Below are positions 12,966 to 23,965 of a stretch of DNA of 64,000 bases, piece by piece. The notes beneath the pieces were generated by a model that saw only the letters and a program-made list of their open reading frames with translations, was not told the DNA's origin and made no database searches. Source of the DNA: Capitella teleta. Its lineage: Eukaryota > Annelida > Polychaeta > Capitellidae. The translations under genes were made by a program, and so were the position numbers. The DNA lies in the NCBI GenBank assembly GCA_000328365.1, contig KB303819.1, positions 19,721-83,720 on the forward strand, read 5' to 3'. Position 1 is the first letter of the stretch; each line of letters starts with the position of its first letter.

Positions 12966-13991
12966 GAATTGTCTTCGTCTTTTTCTGAGAGTTTCAGTCT
13001 ATCAAGCACAGTCATTCCGACGTTTATCTGCATGCTCAGTCTGCGGCCAGTCAGTCTAGCGTCTCGTTGTCTCGATCTCCATTGTGACGATAATCCACTG
13101 ACACGTGTCTCGTCAGTTCCAGGAGGAAGAACACCGAGTCGCGAATCGACCATTTCCTCGTAACACGAAAGCGCTGCATGCTGCGCTGCAGGTGACATGG
13201 TCTCGGCCAGACGCGGAGAGTCCATCATGACCACATCGCCCATGTCAAAACTGACCGATCGGCCAGACGACAGACCCACACTGTGCTTCAGTGATGACCT
13301 CCTTTGCGGCATCTTCCTCCGTACGACTGGGACGTCATCGCCGTCCGGTTGTTGGCTCGTGTTGCTTTCTTGGGTGGCGGGTGGACCTAGGCACTGGACG
13401 GGTTTGCTGAGCACGATGGGTTTGCCTGCGGCAATTGGCTGCACGAACGACTCCAGTGCGAAGCAACCATTGTCCTTGTCCACATCTGAAACCTGAAACA
13501 GAAGCAAGCAACTTAATTTAGCTGTACGACAAGTTGCTGCAGTGAGGGGTCAGGCATAATTCTGCATAATATGTAACGAATTGTAAGAATTACAAAAGAA
13601 GTGTAGAAGACAAGCACTCAGCGTGTCCTAATCTCAAATGTCGCTTATAAAAGGAGAAAATTGTTTCAGCTGGTTGAGCTCTATTGCGATTTATGACAAC
13701 TGATTCGCCTCAAGCATGAGGCATGATCGGGTTTTACGGCTCTACCCATCCCATTTTGGGACCAAAACAGAAGCCAGGGATCGGGGTTTCCCCTTACTCT
13801 TATAGATAAATCCCAAGGGTTCTATATCTCATGACATACTATAGACAGTAGTGACAGTAGTACACAGCACTCAGCCTTGTTTCACAGTTGAGCAGCACTG
13901 CAGATTCAATGAAGAATTACAATTATAACAAGTTACAATTACTTCTCACAATCATATCACCCTTGAATGATGTCAGAAAACTCACCTCCAT
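12905..13991 (-). CDS. Basic Ser/Arg-rich soluble protein, unrecognised
   Basis: A first coding exon of only ATG GAG (13,991-13,986) ends at a GTGAGT donor. It joins in phase 0 to a long exon (13,492-12,905) that starts after TTCTGTTTCAG, giving 197 residues. I recognise no family. There is no signal peptide or membrane segment. It holds basic serine stretches such as RRKMPQRRSSLKHS and GRSVSFDMGD, which look like phosphorylation sites for basophilic kinases, and a highly charged tail (SEKDEDNSEPSEHG). The intron holds a truncated SINE copy. The last codons and stop lie in a recent 69-bp tandem duplication. The start is chosen because the ATG sits directly before a good donor and restores an open frame; an alternative upstream start cannot be excluded. 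Confidence 0.62.
13717..13955 (-). mobile_element. SINE copy truncated at its tRNA head
   Basis: This is the minus-strand body and tail of the SINE family seen at 8212: GGTTTTACGGCTC end, CAGAAGCC, CCCAAGGGTTC and GAAGAATTACAATTATAAC. The pol III head is missing. It lies in the single intron of the gene at 12,905-13,991. Confidence 0.75.
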
Positions 13992-14174
13992 TGATATGCT
14001 GCACGCAGAACTCAGAATCCTGTTTGTTGTTGGCTCAACAAAAAGCTGTTTTAAGAGCGCAGATTGCGGCAATGGATTCAGGATTTAGGATTTAGGAATT
14101 AACCGCCACAATTTGCGTGATATCGAAATACATGTAGATTAATGGTGCAACGGTTCATTGGATGAGCAAGGCTT

Positions 14175-14335
14175 CGATGAATCGATCGATCGATCGATCG
14201 CCTTAAAGAGGTCACTTTTCGTAAACAAGTCACTCTTCTTAAAGAGGTCACTCTTCGTAAAGAGGTCACCCTTCTTAAAGAGGTAGCACTTCAAAAAGAA
14301 GTCAGTCTTCTAAGAGAGGTCACAATTTCGAAAAT
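14175..14335. repeat. (ATCG)n run and ~18-bp AAAGAGGTCACT minisatellite
   Basis: A short ATCG tetranucleotide run is followed by about six imperfect copies of a CTTCTTAAAGAGGTCACT-like unit. A pentanucleotide AATGC run lies further on at about 14,547-14,572. An imperfect direct repeat (GTTGTTCAYCCCATGAAAGTG) occurs at about 14,599 and 14,780. Confidence 0.85.
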
Positions 14336-14339
14336 AAAT

Positions 14340-16990
14340 CATACATGAAAACAATGAGGTGCTAGACCTTTAAATTTGCAGCAATTTTCTATATGACTAT
14401 TAAATACCAAATTGTGTTATTTGTGGAGGAATCCTATGAACACTAGAAATATCAATGAATAGCATATTGGCAGGACAACTCGTTGTTCAATAATTGACAT
14501 AACATGAATTTTTTGATTGACTGTTTTTCTTCACATAGTTAAAAATGCAATGCAATGCAATGCAATGCAATGCTAGTATATGTAATATATCAATGAAAGT
14601 TGTTCATCCCATGAAAGTGATATCAAGCATATCACCAGAGCAAGCCCACAGCAATTAAGCGTATTGTCTAAAAATAATTAAAATATGTCAGTACAAAATG
14701 CGTATTTACCTTTTGGATGTTTCCTCTATCACCCATTACTACATGTAGTTCAAAACAATCAGAGGTCCTCTTTGATAAAAGTTGTTCACCCCATGAAAGT
14801 GCTATCAAGCCTATCATCAGATTAGTATAACTTATTTTGACGTTCGACGAGTTTTTATTTCGATGTTTGATTCTTCGTTCTAGCTTTCTAAGGCCCATTT
14901 TAGAGGCTGCGATAATAGTTCTTGTTATAGCTATTACGCCAGCATGTGTCCCATTCCAAGCGCCAGATCAGGTCTGGGAAAAGCCTGGTGACGTCACTGA
15001 GCTGAATGCGGCAAATATATAATTAAATGTCACAGGTTTCCGTTGATGCCCAATGCGTTAGAATTTTTGTCAAATCGATGTCACAAGGATATCATTTCCG
15101 TTCCACGGCCGTTTTAAGACATCCAAATTCTTGAGAATTATTTTATGTTGTCGAAATATATCGGGTTTGTCGTTGAGTGCAATTAAGGTAATGATTCCAC
15201 AATGGGGTTCTTTAAAATATCACCGAGATATCAGAGTGTTATTTTACCTGTTTGAAATCTCATAGAATCTCATAGGATATTAGTTACGAATAATGGAGAC
15301 CCTATTCGTAAGTTCAATTTCCGGTTAGGCAACTCACTGGGGCTGATTAGGTGGCCTGAAAACTCCCATATGTCCACCAAAACAGGACAAATTGCAGTTT
15401 CCAAATGTGGTACCAAGACAGAATGTTCCTCAAAGGGATGCGCCACGTGTTAATCCCTAACTAGGGATAACCCCTAACCCACCAACACCGTTTGCATCCC
15501 CCAAGGGGAAAACGGGTGGTGCCTAACATCACTGCCAACGAGTGCATTCAGGCTCCAGAGGGTGAACTAAAACGAGGCTCCTGGGTCCTCTTTATGATGA
15601 TTTCTACCTGTAGAGAGGGAAAACACAAAAAGAAATAAAAAAACCCCCTAAAAACTGCGTTCTGTCTGGGTTGAGAGATAGCGGGAAGCCGAGTTTTGGT
15701 CATTTACCTGTGATTCGTTGACACCTGCCTCTGTCTGGGTCATCAAATAAGCATGAGACTCCCAGCCACACGTGACCTTCGTAACGGACAAAAGGAACCT
15801 GTATCAGAAGCGTCTTTTCTCCGGTTTGTTATCATTTTTGTGCCATGCGAACTGGGTCGCATTTCTGCCCTCGTCCCGTGCGTGTTGACATCGCTGAAGA
15901 ATCAATAAATCCGAAAGGAGTTGATTGTCGGGGGACAAGAGACATTTCTGAGAAACACACAATCTGAGATTACGCATGCCCTAGATTATTGGTTTCTGTT
16001 TCCGGAGAAGAAGCGTTGAGCAATAATTATATCTCGATCCATGCGAATCTGAGCCAATTGTTTCACTATTTTTGGTTTATCGGTAATGTAAAGTAAAGGT
16101 TGACATGCTGATATACATCTGAACAAGTTCACTACACTAACATACAATAGGTCGATGAAAACATGAGAAGAAGAACAGAAAGTAGATATTATGGCCATTA
16201 GTTAATCAACAAATGGAAAGAAGATATTTGGGTTACATCTCATGCAGATACATTTAATTTTTCTGATCGAGAGCTCAGGTGAGAGATTAGCGAATTGAAA
16301 GAAGAAGGCCTAAAATGAATCTAGATGAATTAACATAATATGTTCCTCCGTGTTTTATAATGTTATTATAAAAAAACGGAGGAAGCTGGCGAATTCAGAG
16401 CCACGACCGTTTTGGATTTTTTTGGGCATGAGCTAATCTGATTCCGGTAACACGAGATGGGAGAAGGAAACTCGGTGTCACTTATTACCCAAGCATTTCT
16501 TCCGCCTGGTGTCGGTTGCGAGTAGCTGGTCCACGGCGGAGATGTTCAAAAGGTCCTCGATCGCGAGGGTTTTCGAATCAGCTGGAGCTACATACCATTG
16601 GTGGCGATGGATTAATGTCTCCGATTCTATCCAATGTGTGGATAAGTTTAGGTTTCCTTTTTGGAACTATATCTATTTTGACTAGAATATAGTGTAAGAA
16701 TAGTCGCTTTATTACTAATGACCAACTGCAAGTATTGGCAGGCATCAATTGAAGATAAACTATTAGGAGAGGGTTAGCATCGAAGGACAATCTTGTCATC
16801 TGATTAAACTTTGCTCATCATTCGATCTTTCAATGTCCCACGATGGAGCATATAACAGTCCGATATTTTTGGGCTAACGAACGAATTTATTATAATCATA
16901 CCAGCGCATTATTCAAGTACATTCACAATATTCCCACACATTGTACGTAATATCTTCCACACTGTATGATTACAACACAAAATTAACACG
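14340..16990. other. Intergenic, no gene recognised
   Basis: No exon with convincing splice sites or motif was found. A segment at 15,420-15,620 is more GC-rich than its surroundings and holds palindromic CCTAACTAGGGATAACCCC-type sequence. It may be an unrecognised repeat. Confidence 0.5.
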
Positions 16991-17059
16991 CAATGTATAG
17001 TCACATTAACCACATAATATCATCGTATAGCGAGGATGAAACGTGCAAACCAAACTGAA

Positions 17060-17280
17060 TACAACTGTCTGTACACGACACCAATGAAAACAGGAACTGT
17101 CTGCACACGACACCAATGAATACAGGAACTGTCTGCACACGACACCAATGAATACAGGAACTGTCTGCACACGACACCAATGAATACAGGAACTGTCTGC
17201 ACACGACACCAATGAATACAGGAACTGTCTGCACACGACACCAATGAATACAGGAACTGTCTGCACACGACACCAATGCG
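17060..17280. repeat. 32-bp minisatellite, about 6-7 copies
   Basis: The unit begins AGGAACTGTCTGCACACGAC and continues ACCAATGAATAC. Copies start at 17,092, 17,124, 17,156, 17,188, 17,220 and 17,252, nearly identical, with a diverged copy before them. The array ends about 18 bases from the stop codon of the GPCR gene. Because 32 is not a multiple of three and the unit has no stop on the minus strand, all three minus frames stay open across it. Confidence 0.95.
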
Positions 17281-17296
17281 TCGCCTCCCAGGTGGT

Positions 17297-18325
17297 TCAG
17301 GTCGATGTGCTGTTCGTGAGGGCAGACGAGTCCGTCGCTGCTTGCACTCGGTTGAACGAGCGAAGTTTCTTGAGAAGTTGGCGTCGAAATCGAGGACTGA
17401 AGATGCAATAAATGACGAAATTAACAGCAGAGTTGAAGACGATGCCAAGTGTGGTGGCGAAGATGATGAGATTACCGCATAGCTTATTGGTCGACGGAAT
17501 GACGATGAAGAGGACACGGCGGATGGGGTTCAGGAGCTGGCAGATCATGTAGACGATGACCACGATGACCAAGGACAGAGTGAGGTCATTCTCCTCTCGT
17601 TTGGCCTTACTCATCTGCGCTCTCTTCGCTTTCGTCAGTCGAATCGTTTGACACAAACAGACGCTCATGAAGATCAGGGATGCGAACGGAATGACGTAGA
17701 TTACGATGTAGTAGAGCCCGATGCTGTAAACATAATTGTACAACTCACTAGACCCGAGCGCCGTTCGATACATATCGAACTGATCTCCGTCTTTGGACAG
17801 CCGAACATCGTCATCGCAGAAGCGGGGGATGTTGTAGACGAGCGAAGTGACCCCGATGGCCCCAATTTGGATCTTCATCCTGCGAATGCTCATCCAAGTC
17901 TTGAATTTGTGCGGATGACAAACTCCGATGAAACGATTGAAGGTCACAAGGAGAACGAGCCAAGTGCTCGCTAGGTGGCAGGTGCTGGCAACGGGCCAAA
18001 AGTGAGCAGTCATCCACGGAAAGACGTATGCCATGTACGCTTGACATCCACCGCTGAACTCGCAAAACGCCCTGGGGCATATCATCAGGGCATGGGTGAC
18101 CAAGACAGTCGTGTCAGCCACGGCCAGACTCAGCAGGAGCAGAGATGTCGGGATCTCGTTGCGCGTCGACCAAAATGTCAGCATGGACAGTGAGTTACCA
18201 ATTGTGCCGAGTAGTGAGATGGACAAGAGCGTGACGCCGTGGGTCAGCATGTCAAACAGAAGGCAGTTGTAATCGCCGGTGACGTCATGTAATGATTCGG
18301 TTGTGGCCTCCATCTTCCCTCGCAT
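17297..18325 (-). CDS. Class A peptide GPCR, FMRFamide-receptor-like, intronless
   Basis: The frame encodes 342 residues with seven hydrophobic segments. TM1 has GTIGNSLSMLTFWS and TM2 LLLLSLAVAD. The TM3 end is FNRFIGVCHPHK and TM6 MICQLLNP. TM7 is FNSAVNFVIY followed by a basic helix-8 stretch (SPRFRRQLLKKLR). This is the layout of invertebrate FMRFamide/myomodulin-type neuropeptide receptors in the plasma membrane. Asn replaces Asp in the usual DRY motif, and the CWxP motif of TM6 is changed. The first ATG (18,325) is in weak context; the ATG at 18,313 (MEATTES) has a strong Kozak context (GAAGATGG) and may be the true start, giving 338 residues. A TATA box lies about 35-40 bases upstream. 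The ligand cannot be read from sequence. Confidence 0.9.
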   Translation of the reverse strand: MRGKMEATTESLHDVTGDYNCLLFDMLTHGVTLLSISLLGTIGNSLSMLTFWSTRNEIPTSLLLLSLAVADTTVLVTHALMICPRAFCEFSGGCQAYMAYVFPWMTAHFWPVASTCHLASTWLVLLVTFNRFIGVCHPHKFKTWMSIRRMKIQIGAIGVTSLVYNIPRFCDDDVRLSKDGDQFDMYRTALGSSELYNYVYSIGLYYIVIYVIPFASLIFMSVCLCQTIRLTKAKRAQMSKAKREENDLTLSLVIVVIVYMICQLLNPIRRVLFIVIPSTNKLCGNLIIFATTLGIVFNSAVNFVIYCIFSPRFRRQLLKKLRSFNRVQAATDSSALTNSTST

Positions 18326-18357
18326 TCAGGATTTGAAGTGACGCAGCTTCGTGTTGA

Positions 18358-18365
18358 TATTTATA
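18358..18365 (-). promoter_or_regulatory. TATA box of the GPCR gene
   Basis: TATAAATA on the minus strand lies 33-40 bases upstream of the first ATG and 45-52 upstream of the second. With transcription starting about 25-30 bases downstream, the first ATG would have almost no leader, which favours the second ATG. Confidence 0.55.
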
Positions 18366-19040
18366 CTCTAGCTGCAATCACGAAAAATGCGGCGGCGACC
18401 CCGCAATGTACAAAGTGCGCTGACGGCGCCTGTGTCTTAAATTGCGGCTGATCGGTGGATGGAGAAACGTCACTTCGTTTGGTGTTTTCTATTATCACGT
18501 GTTGTTGACATGTGATCAGAATAAAGCACAAGGGTATCATATGTTCTGTGCAAGGGTATCGCCAAGCACTCTGGTGATCAAAAGGTGTTTGAATTAGCAT
18601 TTGATGAATTGTTAAAGAATCGGACGAAGCGATGGGATCGTTATTAATAGACTTTTTCGCGAAACCACTGCGCATGCGCAAAGCGGTGCATTCTGGGATT
18701 GTCAGGTGAGCACAAATATCGCTGGGAAAATTGTTGTTGAGAAAATGTCAGAGAATCCAAGAAGTTTTACTATGAAATTACCTCTCTGTTTACCGCGAAA
18801 TTTGGGCAAATATCTATTAATCAACCGAAATATTCATTCTGTTTGTCTCATGAGCAAAAGTTGCCATCTGTGAGAATATTATAACAAAAGCATATTTCGA
18901 TTGCGACCGGATAAATGGCCGCCGTAAGTTTTGTTTTAACATTGTCGTCTAATCACCTACTTCATGATATATAAGAAAAAAAAAAGTAAAAGAAAAAAAA
19001 AAGAATGCTCAGCGTCGAAGAATTCTATAGATGAGAACCA

Positions 19041-19710
19041 TGGGCCGATACCAAAAAGAAACTAAACTTTGGGACTTCAGTTAAGTCCTCCAGGCGTTGA
19101 GTTAAGTTTTCAAGTTAAGTCGATTCCACAAACGTATTTTTGCTGAACTTAACTTAAGTAGCGAAAACCGGATTTGGCTATCTGCCAACGAATGTATAAC
19201 ACATGACAGGAAATTTGATCAGTGGTAAACGAACCTTGCAACATGACTTTTATGCACTGTTTATGATTTTTCCGAAACTTTATCGAAAACGAAAGCATCA
19301 CAAACGCGAAATGCGAGTGTATAGCGTCGTTGATTCCTAATCATAACGCAACAAGTGCTCTTTTCCCGCTTTACAATCATAACGGTTTTTTTTTTCTTTT
19401 TTCTTTTTTCATAACGCTTTTACTATTATTTTTATTTTTTATTCTATTATTTTTTACATTTCATGACGCCTTCCAGAGCATTGCTCCTGTCTGGAAGGCT
19501 CCTTCTAGGTGTTGACACAATAGCATTAATCCGGCGTCTTCTGATCGGCGCCATCTTGAATTCACTAAGTTTGATTTAAGTCAGGTGGAGAGGTCACTTA
19601 AGTTTTGCAGGGTCTAGAGGACTTAAGTTTGTTTCTGGAATCGTTTTAGTCAACTTAACTCCTCTCGAACTTAGTTTTACCCCTTAAGTTTCTTTCGAGA
19701 ATCGGCCCCA
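19041..19710. mobile_element. Non-autonomous DNA element with GGGGCCGATTC termini
   Basis: The left end (GGGCCGATACCAAAAAGAAAC) and right end (CTTTCGAGAATCGGCCCC) are imperfect inverted repeats, flanked by CATG on both sides. Motifs of the TTAAGTTT kind recur in both subterminal regions in inverted orientation. It has no coding frame. A related right end lies at 27,506-27,640. The superfamily is not identified. Confidence 0.65.
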
Positions 19711-19745
19711 TGTTTTGTTTTGATCATAGAAAATGTGTGAATGAT

Positions 19746-20897
19746 TTAGATATCGCTGCACAGAAGCATGACGAGGTGTCGCATCATTACGTCATAGTAA
19801 ACTGGGTCAAGATGCACGCCGTCTTTGGACATATACCCCAGGGGACACGTGACCGCCTGCATGTCATAGAATCCGAACCAGTTGCTAGACGCCCGCCGGA
19901 TAGAGCTCCGCAGCTGAGAGTAGAGTTCTTTGTTGAAAACAACGTTCTTCTCATTCGCTGTCATGTTGTGATATATTGGCTCAGAATATCGCCACGTGGT
20001 CATTTGTGGGATCCAGATGACCTTCACAGTAGACGGCACGTGCGTCGCGATCAGTTCCCGGAATTCACGCAAGAGATCCGCGAGGTCCTCCGTGGAAGTC
20101 TCTCGCTCGTGCACGAAGGGAGGGGCGAGGATCAGCACGTCAGGCATCTCGTCCTTCAGGTGGATCTTCAGGTAGAACTCAGCGGTGCTCTTCGTCGGGC
20201 GAACCCTGGGGAGACCCCCTTGCTCAGGGGGGACAGTGATCAGGGTTGTGTCGTTTAGACCTGTCAGAGCCAAGTGTTCGACACTCACATGCTGCTCTCC
20301 AGAATCAGACTTCAGAGTGCAGACCTCGTTCCGCGCAACGCAAGTGCGACATGTCCTTCTACTGATATTTAACGCATGCGCGGGAAGGTCGTAACCACGA
20401 GAGAAGTAATTCCTATCTGGAACAAAATCCTGCTCCGTCATTTCCTTCTTGACTAATTCACAGTGCTCGCTGAATGTCTCAATAAATCGCCAGAGAGCCC
20501 TGAAATAACCAGCTCCGTTCGAATCGCCCATTGTCACTATTTTCGTTAAGTTCAGCTTCCGTAAACACTGTAAACCCTTTTGGCGAAACGTCTCTTTTGG
20601 GCCGAAGGAACACTCTCCTGGAAGGAACGATCCGTCCGCAGTTTGGTTGCTAGGGAACTCCCAGGTCCCACTGTGAGGGAAGTAACCGGTAGCAGAATAC
20701 TGGTTACGGAACACCTTCCAGGAGCATGGCGCAAGCGTATTAGGTGGGGCGCTGACGGTCCTAACTGTCACTTTGCATTGGCTGCTGACGTGGACAGCCT
20801 CGTGGGTCGTGACGCTGAGGACTGAGCTGAACAGAACGTATGACGTCATAACCAGAACCAGCGCCAGAACCGCACACGCAGTCTTCACACCCTGCAT
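19746..20897 (-). CDS. NXPE/PC-esterase-like type II membrane protein, intronless
   Basis: The ATG at 20,897 opens a frame of 383 residues. A membrane anchor follows at once (about residues 6-26, ACAVLALVLVMTSYVLF), indicating a type II Golgi or surface protein. The lumenal part has the SGNH/PC-esterase pattern: GDSNGAGYFRALWRF (Ser-block nucleophile) about one third in, and DGVHLDPVYYDVMM near the end (the Asp-x-x-His pair). CSWKVFRNQYSATGYFP resembles the region that precedes the esterase domain in NXPE proteins. The family is thought to act on glycans, but no substrate can be inferred. In-frame sequence continues 27 bases upstream without an ATG. The gene lies next to the TIR element and has no introns, unlike most neighbours. 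Confidence 0.8.
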   Translation of the reverse strand: MQGVKTACAVLALVLVMTSYVLFSSVLSVTTHEAVHVSSQCKVTVRTVSAPPNTLAPCSWKVFRNQYSATGYFPHSGTWEFPSNQTADGSFLPGECSFGPKETFRQKGLQCLRKLNLTKIVTMGDSNGAGYFRALWRFIETFSEHCELVKKEMTEQDFVPDRNYFSRGYDLPAHALNISRRTCRTCVARNEVCTLKSDSGEQHVSVEHLALTGLNDTTLITVPPEQGGLPRVRPTKSTAEFYLKIHLKDEMPDVLILAPPFVHERETSTEDLADLLREFRELIATHVPSTVKVIWIPQMTTWRYSEPIYHNMTANEKNVVFNKELYSQLRSSIRRASSNWFGFYDMQAVTCPLGYMSKDGVHLDPVYYDVMMRHLVMLLCSDI

Positions 20898-20989
20898 GGC
20901 CTCTTTTCTCTGGCTGGTCCGCAAACCAATGTGATGAGCGCAGCAGGCGGCTTTGTTTGCAGAGAGCCAACAAGCTCACAAAATCTGTG

Positions 20990-21370
20990 ATTATGCATCG
21001 TTGAAATGTGATCAGAGCATTAATTCCGTCCGTACAATATTCAAATATCGGACCAGCTGAGCAATCATCGCACAGTCAACAAAAGCAGGTCAAAGATTTC
21101 ATCTCTGCATCCATGGTTCACCTTTTTACAGCCAGCGATTTCTTCTTGGTTGCAGAATTAATCAACAAACCGTTAATTCAATAACCATCTTTCAAAACGA
21201 TAATGAAAAATGGAACACAACCCATTTTCATTTGTTCAAATCTTCTCGTGTAAGTTAGTTATTGGAAATTGGCCCCAATTTCTGATTCAATTCCCATGTT
21301 TCTTTTCTTCAAACACAAATGGAAATTGCCGTTTGCAGTCTCGACGCGAGATCAAGATTTGCATTTTCAT
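20990..21370. other. Intergenic, nothing recognised
   Basis: Short AT-rich spacer between the NXPE-like gene and the LINE remnant. No feature seen. Confidence 0.6.
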
Positions 21371-21374
21371 GTCA

Positions 21375-22007
21375 TGTCAGCTTATAAATATTTTAGTAGG
21401 AGGCGCTGAGTGATGTGTTGGTACAGAGTATATTGAGCACCGGTAAATCACAGAAGATATCAAAATAGTTCGCACGTTGAAGCTGGTTTCTCCAATTGAG
21501 GAATAATGTCGGATAATATTAACTTTCCAACTGTCTTGTATTTGACGAAGGTCTCGGTTTGGCACATATTCATTGAGTAAGTTCCTGGGGTAATCAGGCG
21601 CGTTGTTGTTATGTAGTGTAGGGCTTCATAAAAGACTGCACAAAGTATTGTAATGAGTCCTTGATAAGGAGTCAGTGAATTTCTGTCATAACTGGAGTGA
21701 CATGATCTCGTTTTCTGATCCCGGTCAGCAGGCTAGCAGCATTATTCTGGACCAGCTGCAATCGTTTCAAAAGCGCTTCAGAGCACATAATAGTATATGT
21801 TATCTGTGCTTCAGAGAACCCGATTAGAAGTGCGTTGTGGTAGTCAACTTGTTGTGCCTTAGCCTGGTCTCCCTGCATCATCATACTATCATCATCATCA
21901 TTACTACCATCAGTCTGCACTCGGGAGAGAAAAAAAAAAAAAATTTAATTTATTATTATTTTTTCTCCCCGCTTAATTCACATTGATGTATGTTGTTGTT
22001 AAATAAA

Positions 22008-22043
<36 letters not shown>

Positions 22044-22850
22044 CCTAGTCATAATGGTAGCCTGAACTACTTTGGCACATGTTTTCTGATCGAGGAAGAG
22101 TCGAACATGGCTGATACGTCTGAGATGAAAGTAAGCTAATCTTGTAACATTGTTGGCGGGATCTTTCATGGTAAGCTCCTCGTCGAGAATGGTACCTAGA
22201 TTCTTCACTTTCTGTGAAACTGGGTCTCTTCATCGCCTACTGTGATTTTAAGGTTCCAGTCAACAATTTTCGTTTGAAGGGGCTTATTTGCAAATATCAG
22301 TTTTACTGTCGTTTATTTTCAGCTGTTTGCGGTCATCCACATCCAGATTTCATCAATGCAGTTGTTCAAATTTTTCACTGTAACACATATCAACTGTCGG
22401 TTTTTGGAAGAGACGCGGCAATATACCTGCGTGTCATCAACATATCTGTGGTATGAGACGTTGTATTTCCTGAAGATGTTCATCAGAGGTGAAATGTACA
22501 TAAGGAAAACAAAAGTCCTAGCACTGAGCCTTGTGATACGTATTCCAATAGATAGTGGCTTAGTAGCAGACGTGGCATCACCGATGAGAGTAGTAGTTTC
22601 TGTGCTGTGGCCTGGTCTGTATGCAGATTGCAGTGGATCCCATAGATTATTTTCTTCCATGTAATAGTTTAGTTGACTAACAACTACTTTTTCCAGTACT
22701 TGGCTTGTGCATGAAAGGTTAGAAATGGGCCTATAGTTCTTTAGTTTTTTCTTGAGACGAGGAGCGATTCTTGTGAGTTTGAAGCATTTGGGAATATATT
22801 CTTACAATTTAACTACAACGTTGAAAAATCGCCGTTTGCATGAATTCCGA
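21375..22850 (-). mobile_element. LINE remnant (Jockey/CR1-type reverse transcriptase)
   Basis: On the minus strand, pieces of a non-LTR reverse transcriptase follow in the correct order: NYRPISNLS, then LQSAYRPGHSTETT, then YHRYVDDTQVY (the catalytic YxDD block, here YVDD), then FLDQKTCAKVVQA, then SEALLKRLQLVQNNAA. This is the fingers-palm-thumb order of Jockey-superfamily LINEs. The frame is broken by stops and shifts, and the 5' part with the endonuclease is absent. A second retroelement piece is inserted at 21,847-22,040. Confidence 0.85.
21847..22040 (+). mobile_element. Retroelement 3' end nested in the LINE
   Basis: About 195 bases nearly match 40,160-40,316: TGTTGTGCCTTAGCCTGGTY, an ATCATC run, TCTCCCCG, TTCACATTGATGTATGTTG, AAATAAATGATTTC and a CT repeat tail. 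Removing it rejoins the LINE frame (MTRL then DYHNALL) in the opposite strand. It looks like a 5'-truncated insertion of the LINE family represented at 39.2-40.3 kb. Confidence 0.8.
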
Positions 22851-22859
22851 CGCTCCGCT

Positions 22860-23960
22860 GCCATGGCATGGATCGTGCTGACATTGAGCAAAGTGGCACA
22901 GGCTGTTAGCCAGGATTTTATTACAGCTAACGTTGTCTAACGTTTAACGTTTTTAATGTCTAACGTTTTCAAGGATCACGAAAAAGCACGCGGAACGCTC
23001 AAATGACAACGGCAGCTTGCATCGAGCGTGACGACCACCATTTCCGTAGAAAACACAATAGCCTTGTTTTTTTATAAAGGCACAATAATATTTTATCCAC
23101 TAGTAAAAAAAAAAGGATTACGCCCAGCAGTATGAGGCGAATGGAGCATCTAAGAAACCGAGAAAGTTTTAGGCCAGCATTCTTGGCTTTAGGCTTCATT
23201 TCTCTCGTTAATTTTGTCATCCCTAAGGTGACGATGACCACCTTTGTTTTTTGTTTTTTGTTTTCTCTTTTCTCTTTTTTTTTTTAAATTGACAAGTGGA
23301 TCTCTCTTCTTTTGTGCGGAACAGCAGATTTAGGTTCATTGCATGTTATGTGGTTATCATATTGCACAGAATTTCAATGAAAACCAAACGTATTGAAACT
23401 GCGTCTCCACTATTCTTATGTAAACTATTCCAAGCCTTGCTTGAAGCCAGGATTAATAAATTTCCTTCACAACTGACGCTGAATATCTGGATATTATAAT
23501 TCCCGCCCTCGAATAGTTGTTATGTTATGAATAGGCTAGTTGTTCAGTTGGTTCATTCAATTAGCTATTTCACGCATTTTAATGGCATTGAGTTGCTTAG
23601 TGTCAACATAAAAACACACACAGAAATAAGGAAGGAAGAGGAAACCATATTTTGTTTGCAGCAAGCAGTTTATTCCCGATTAATCATGGTCTATGTTTCA
23701 AAAGCGAAGCGAGTTTGTAAATAGAACTGAGTCATCAGAATCCGAGCCGATCGTCATTGAGTCAGGAATGCTGCTAAAATGAAAAAAAGGCTGAAGTGGA
23801 GACCACAAGATGCATTGCTCTAATATCAAACTTTAAATATCTAGTTTTGAGGCAATGGTTTTGATGATATGATCAATTGAGACCACTAGACATAAGCTCC
23901 TGCACATATATTGCAACATATATCCCAAGGGAAACTAGTTTGGATCTAACTTTCTTGACG
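22860..23960. other. Intergenic, no gene seen
   Basis: AT-rich with short T runs near 23,240-23,285. I saw no exon with family motifs and no repeat family shared with the rest of the window. Confidence 0.5.
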
Positions 23961-23965
23961 TACCC

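Noticed and set aside
17001-17517. Long open frames across the 32-bp minisatellite
   Set aside because: They are open because the repeat unit has no stop in any minus frame, and they overlap the GPCR end in other frames. They are not separate genes.
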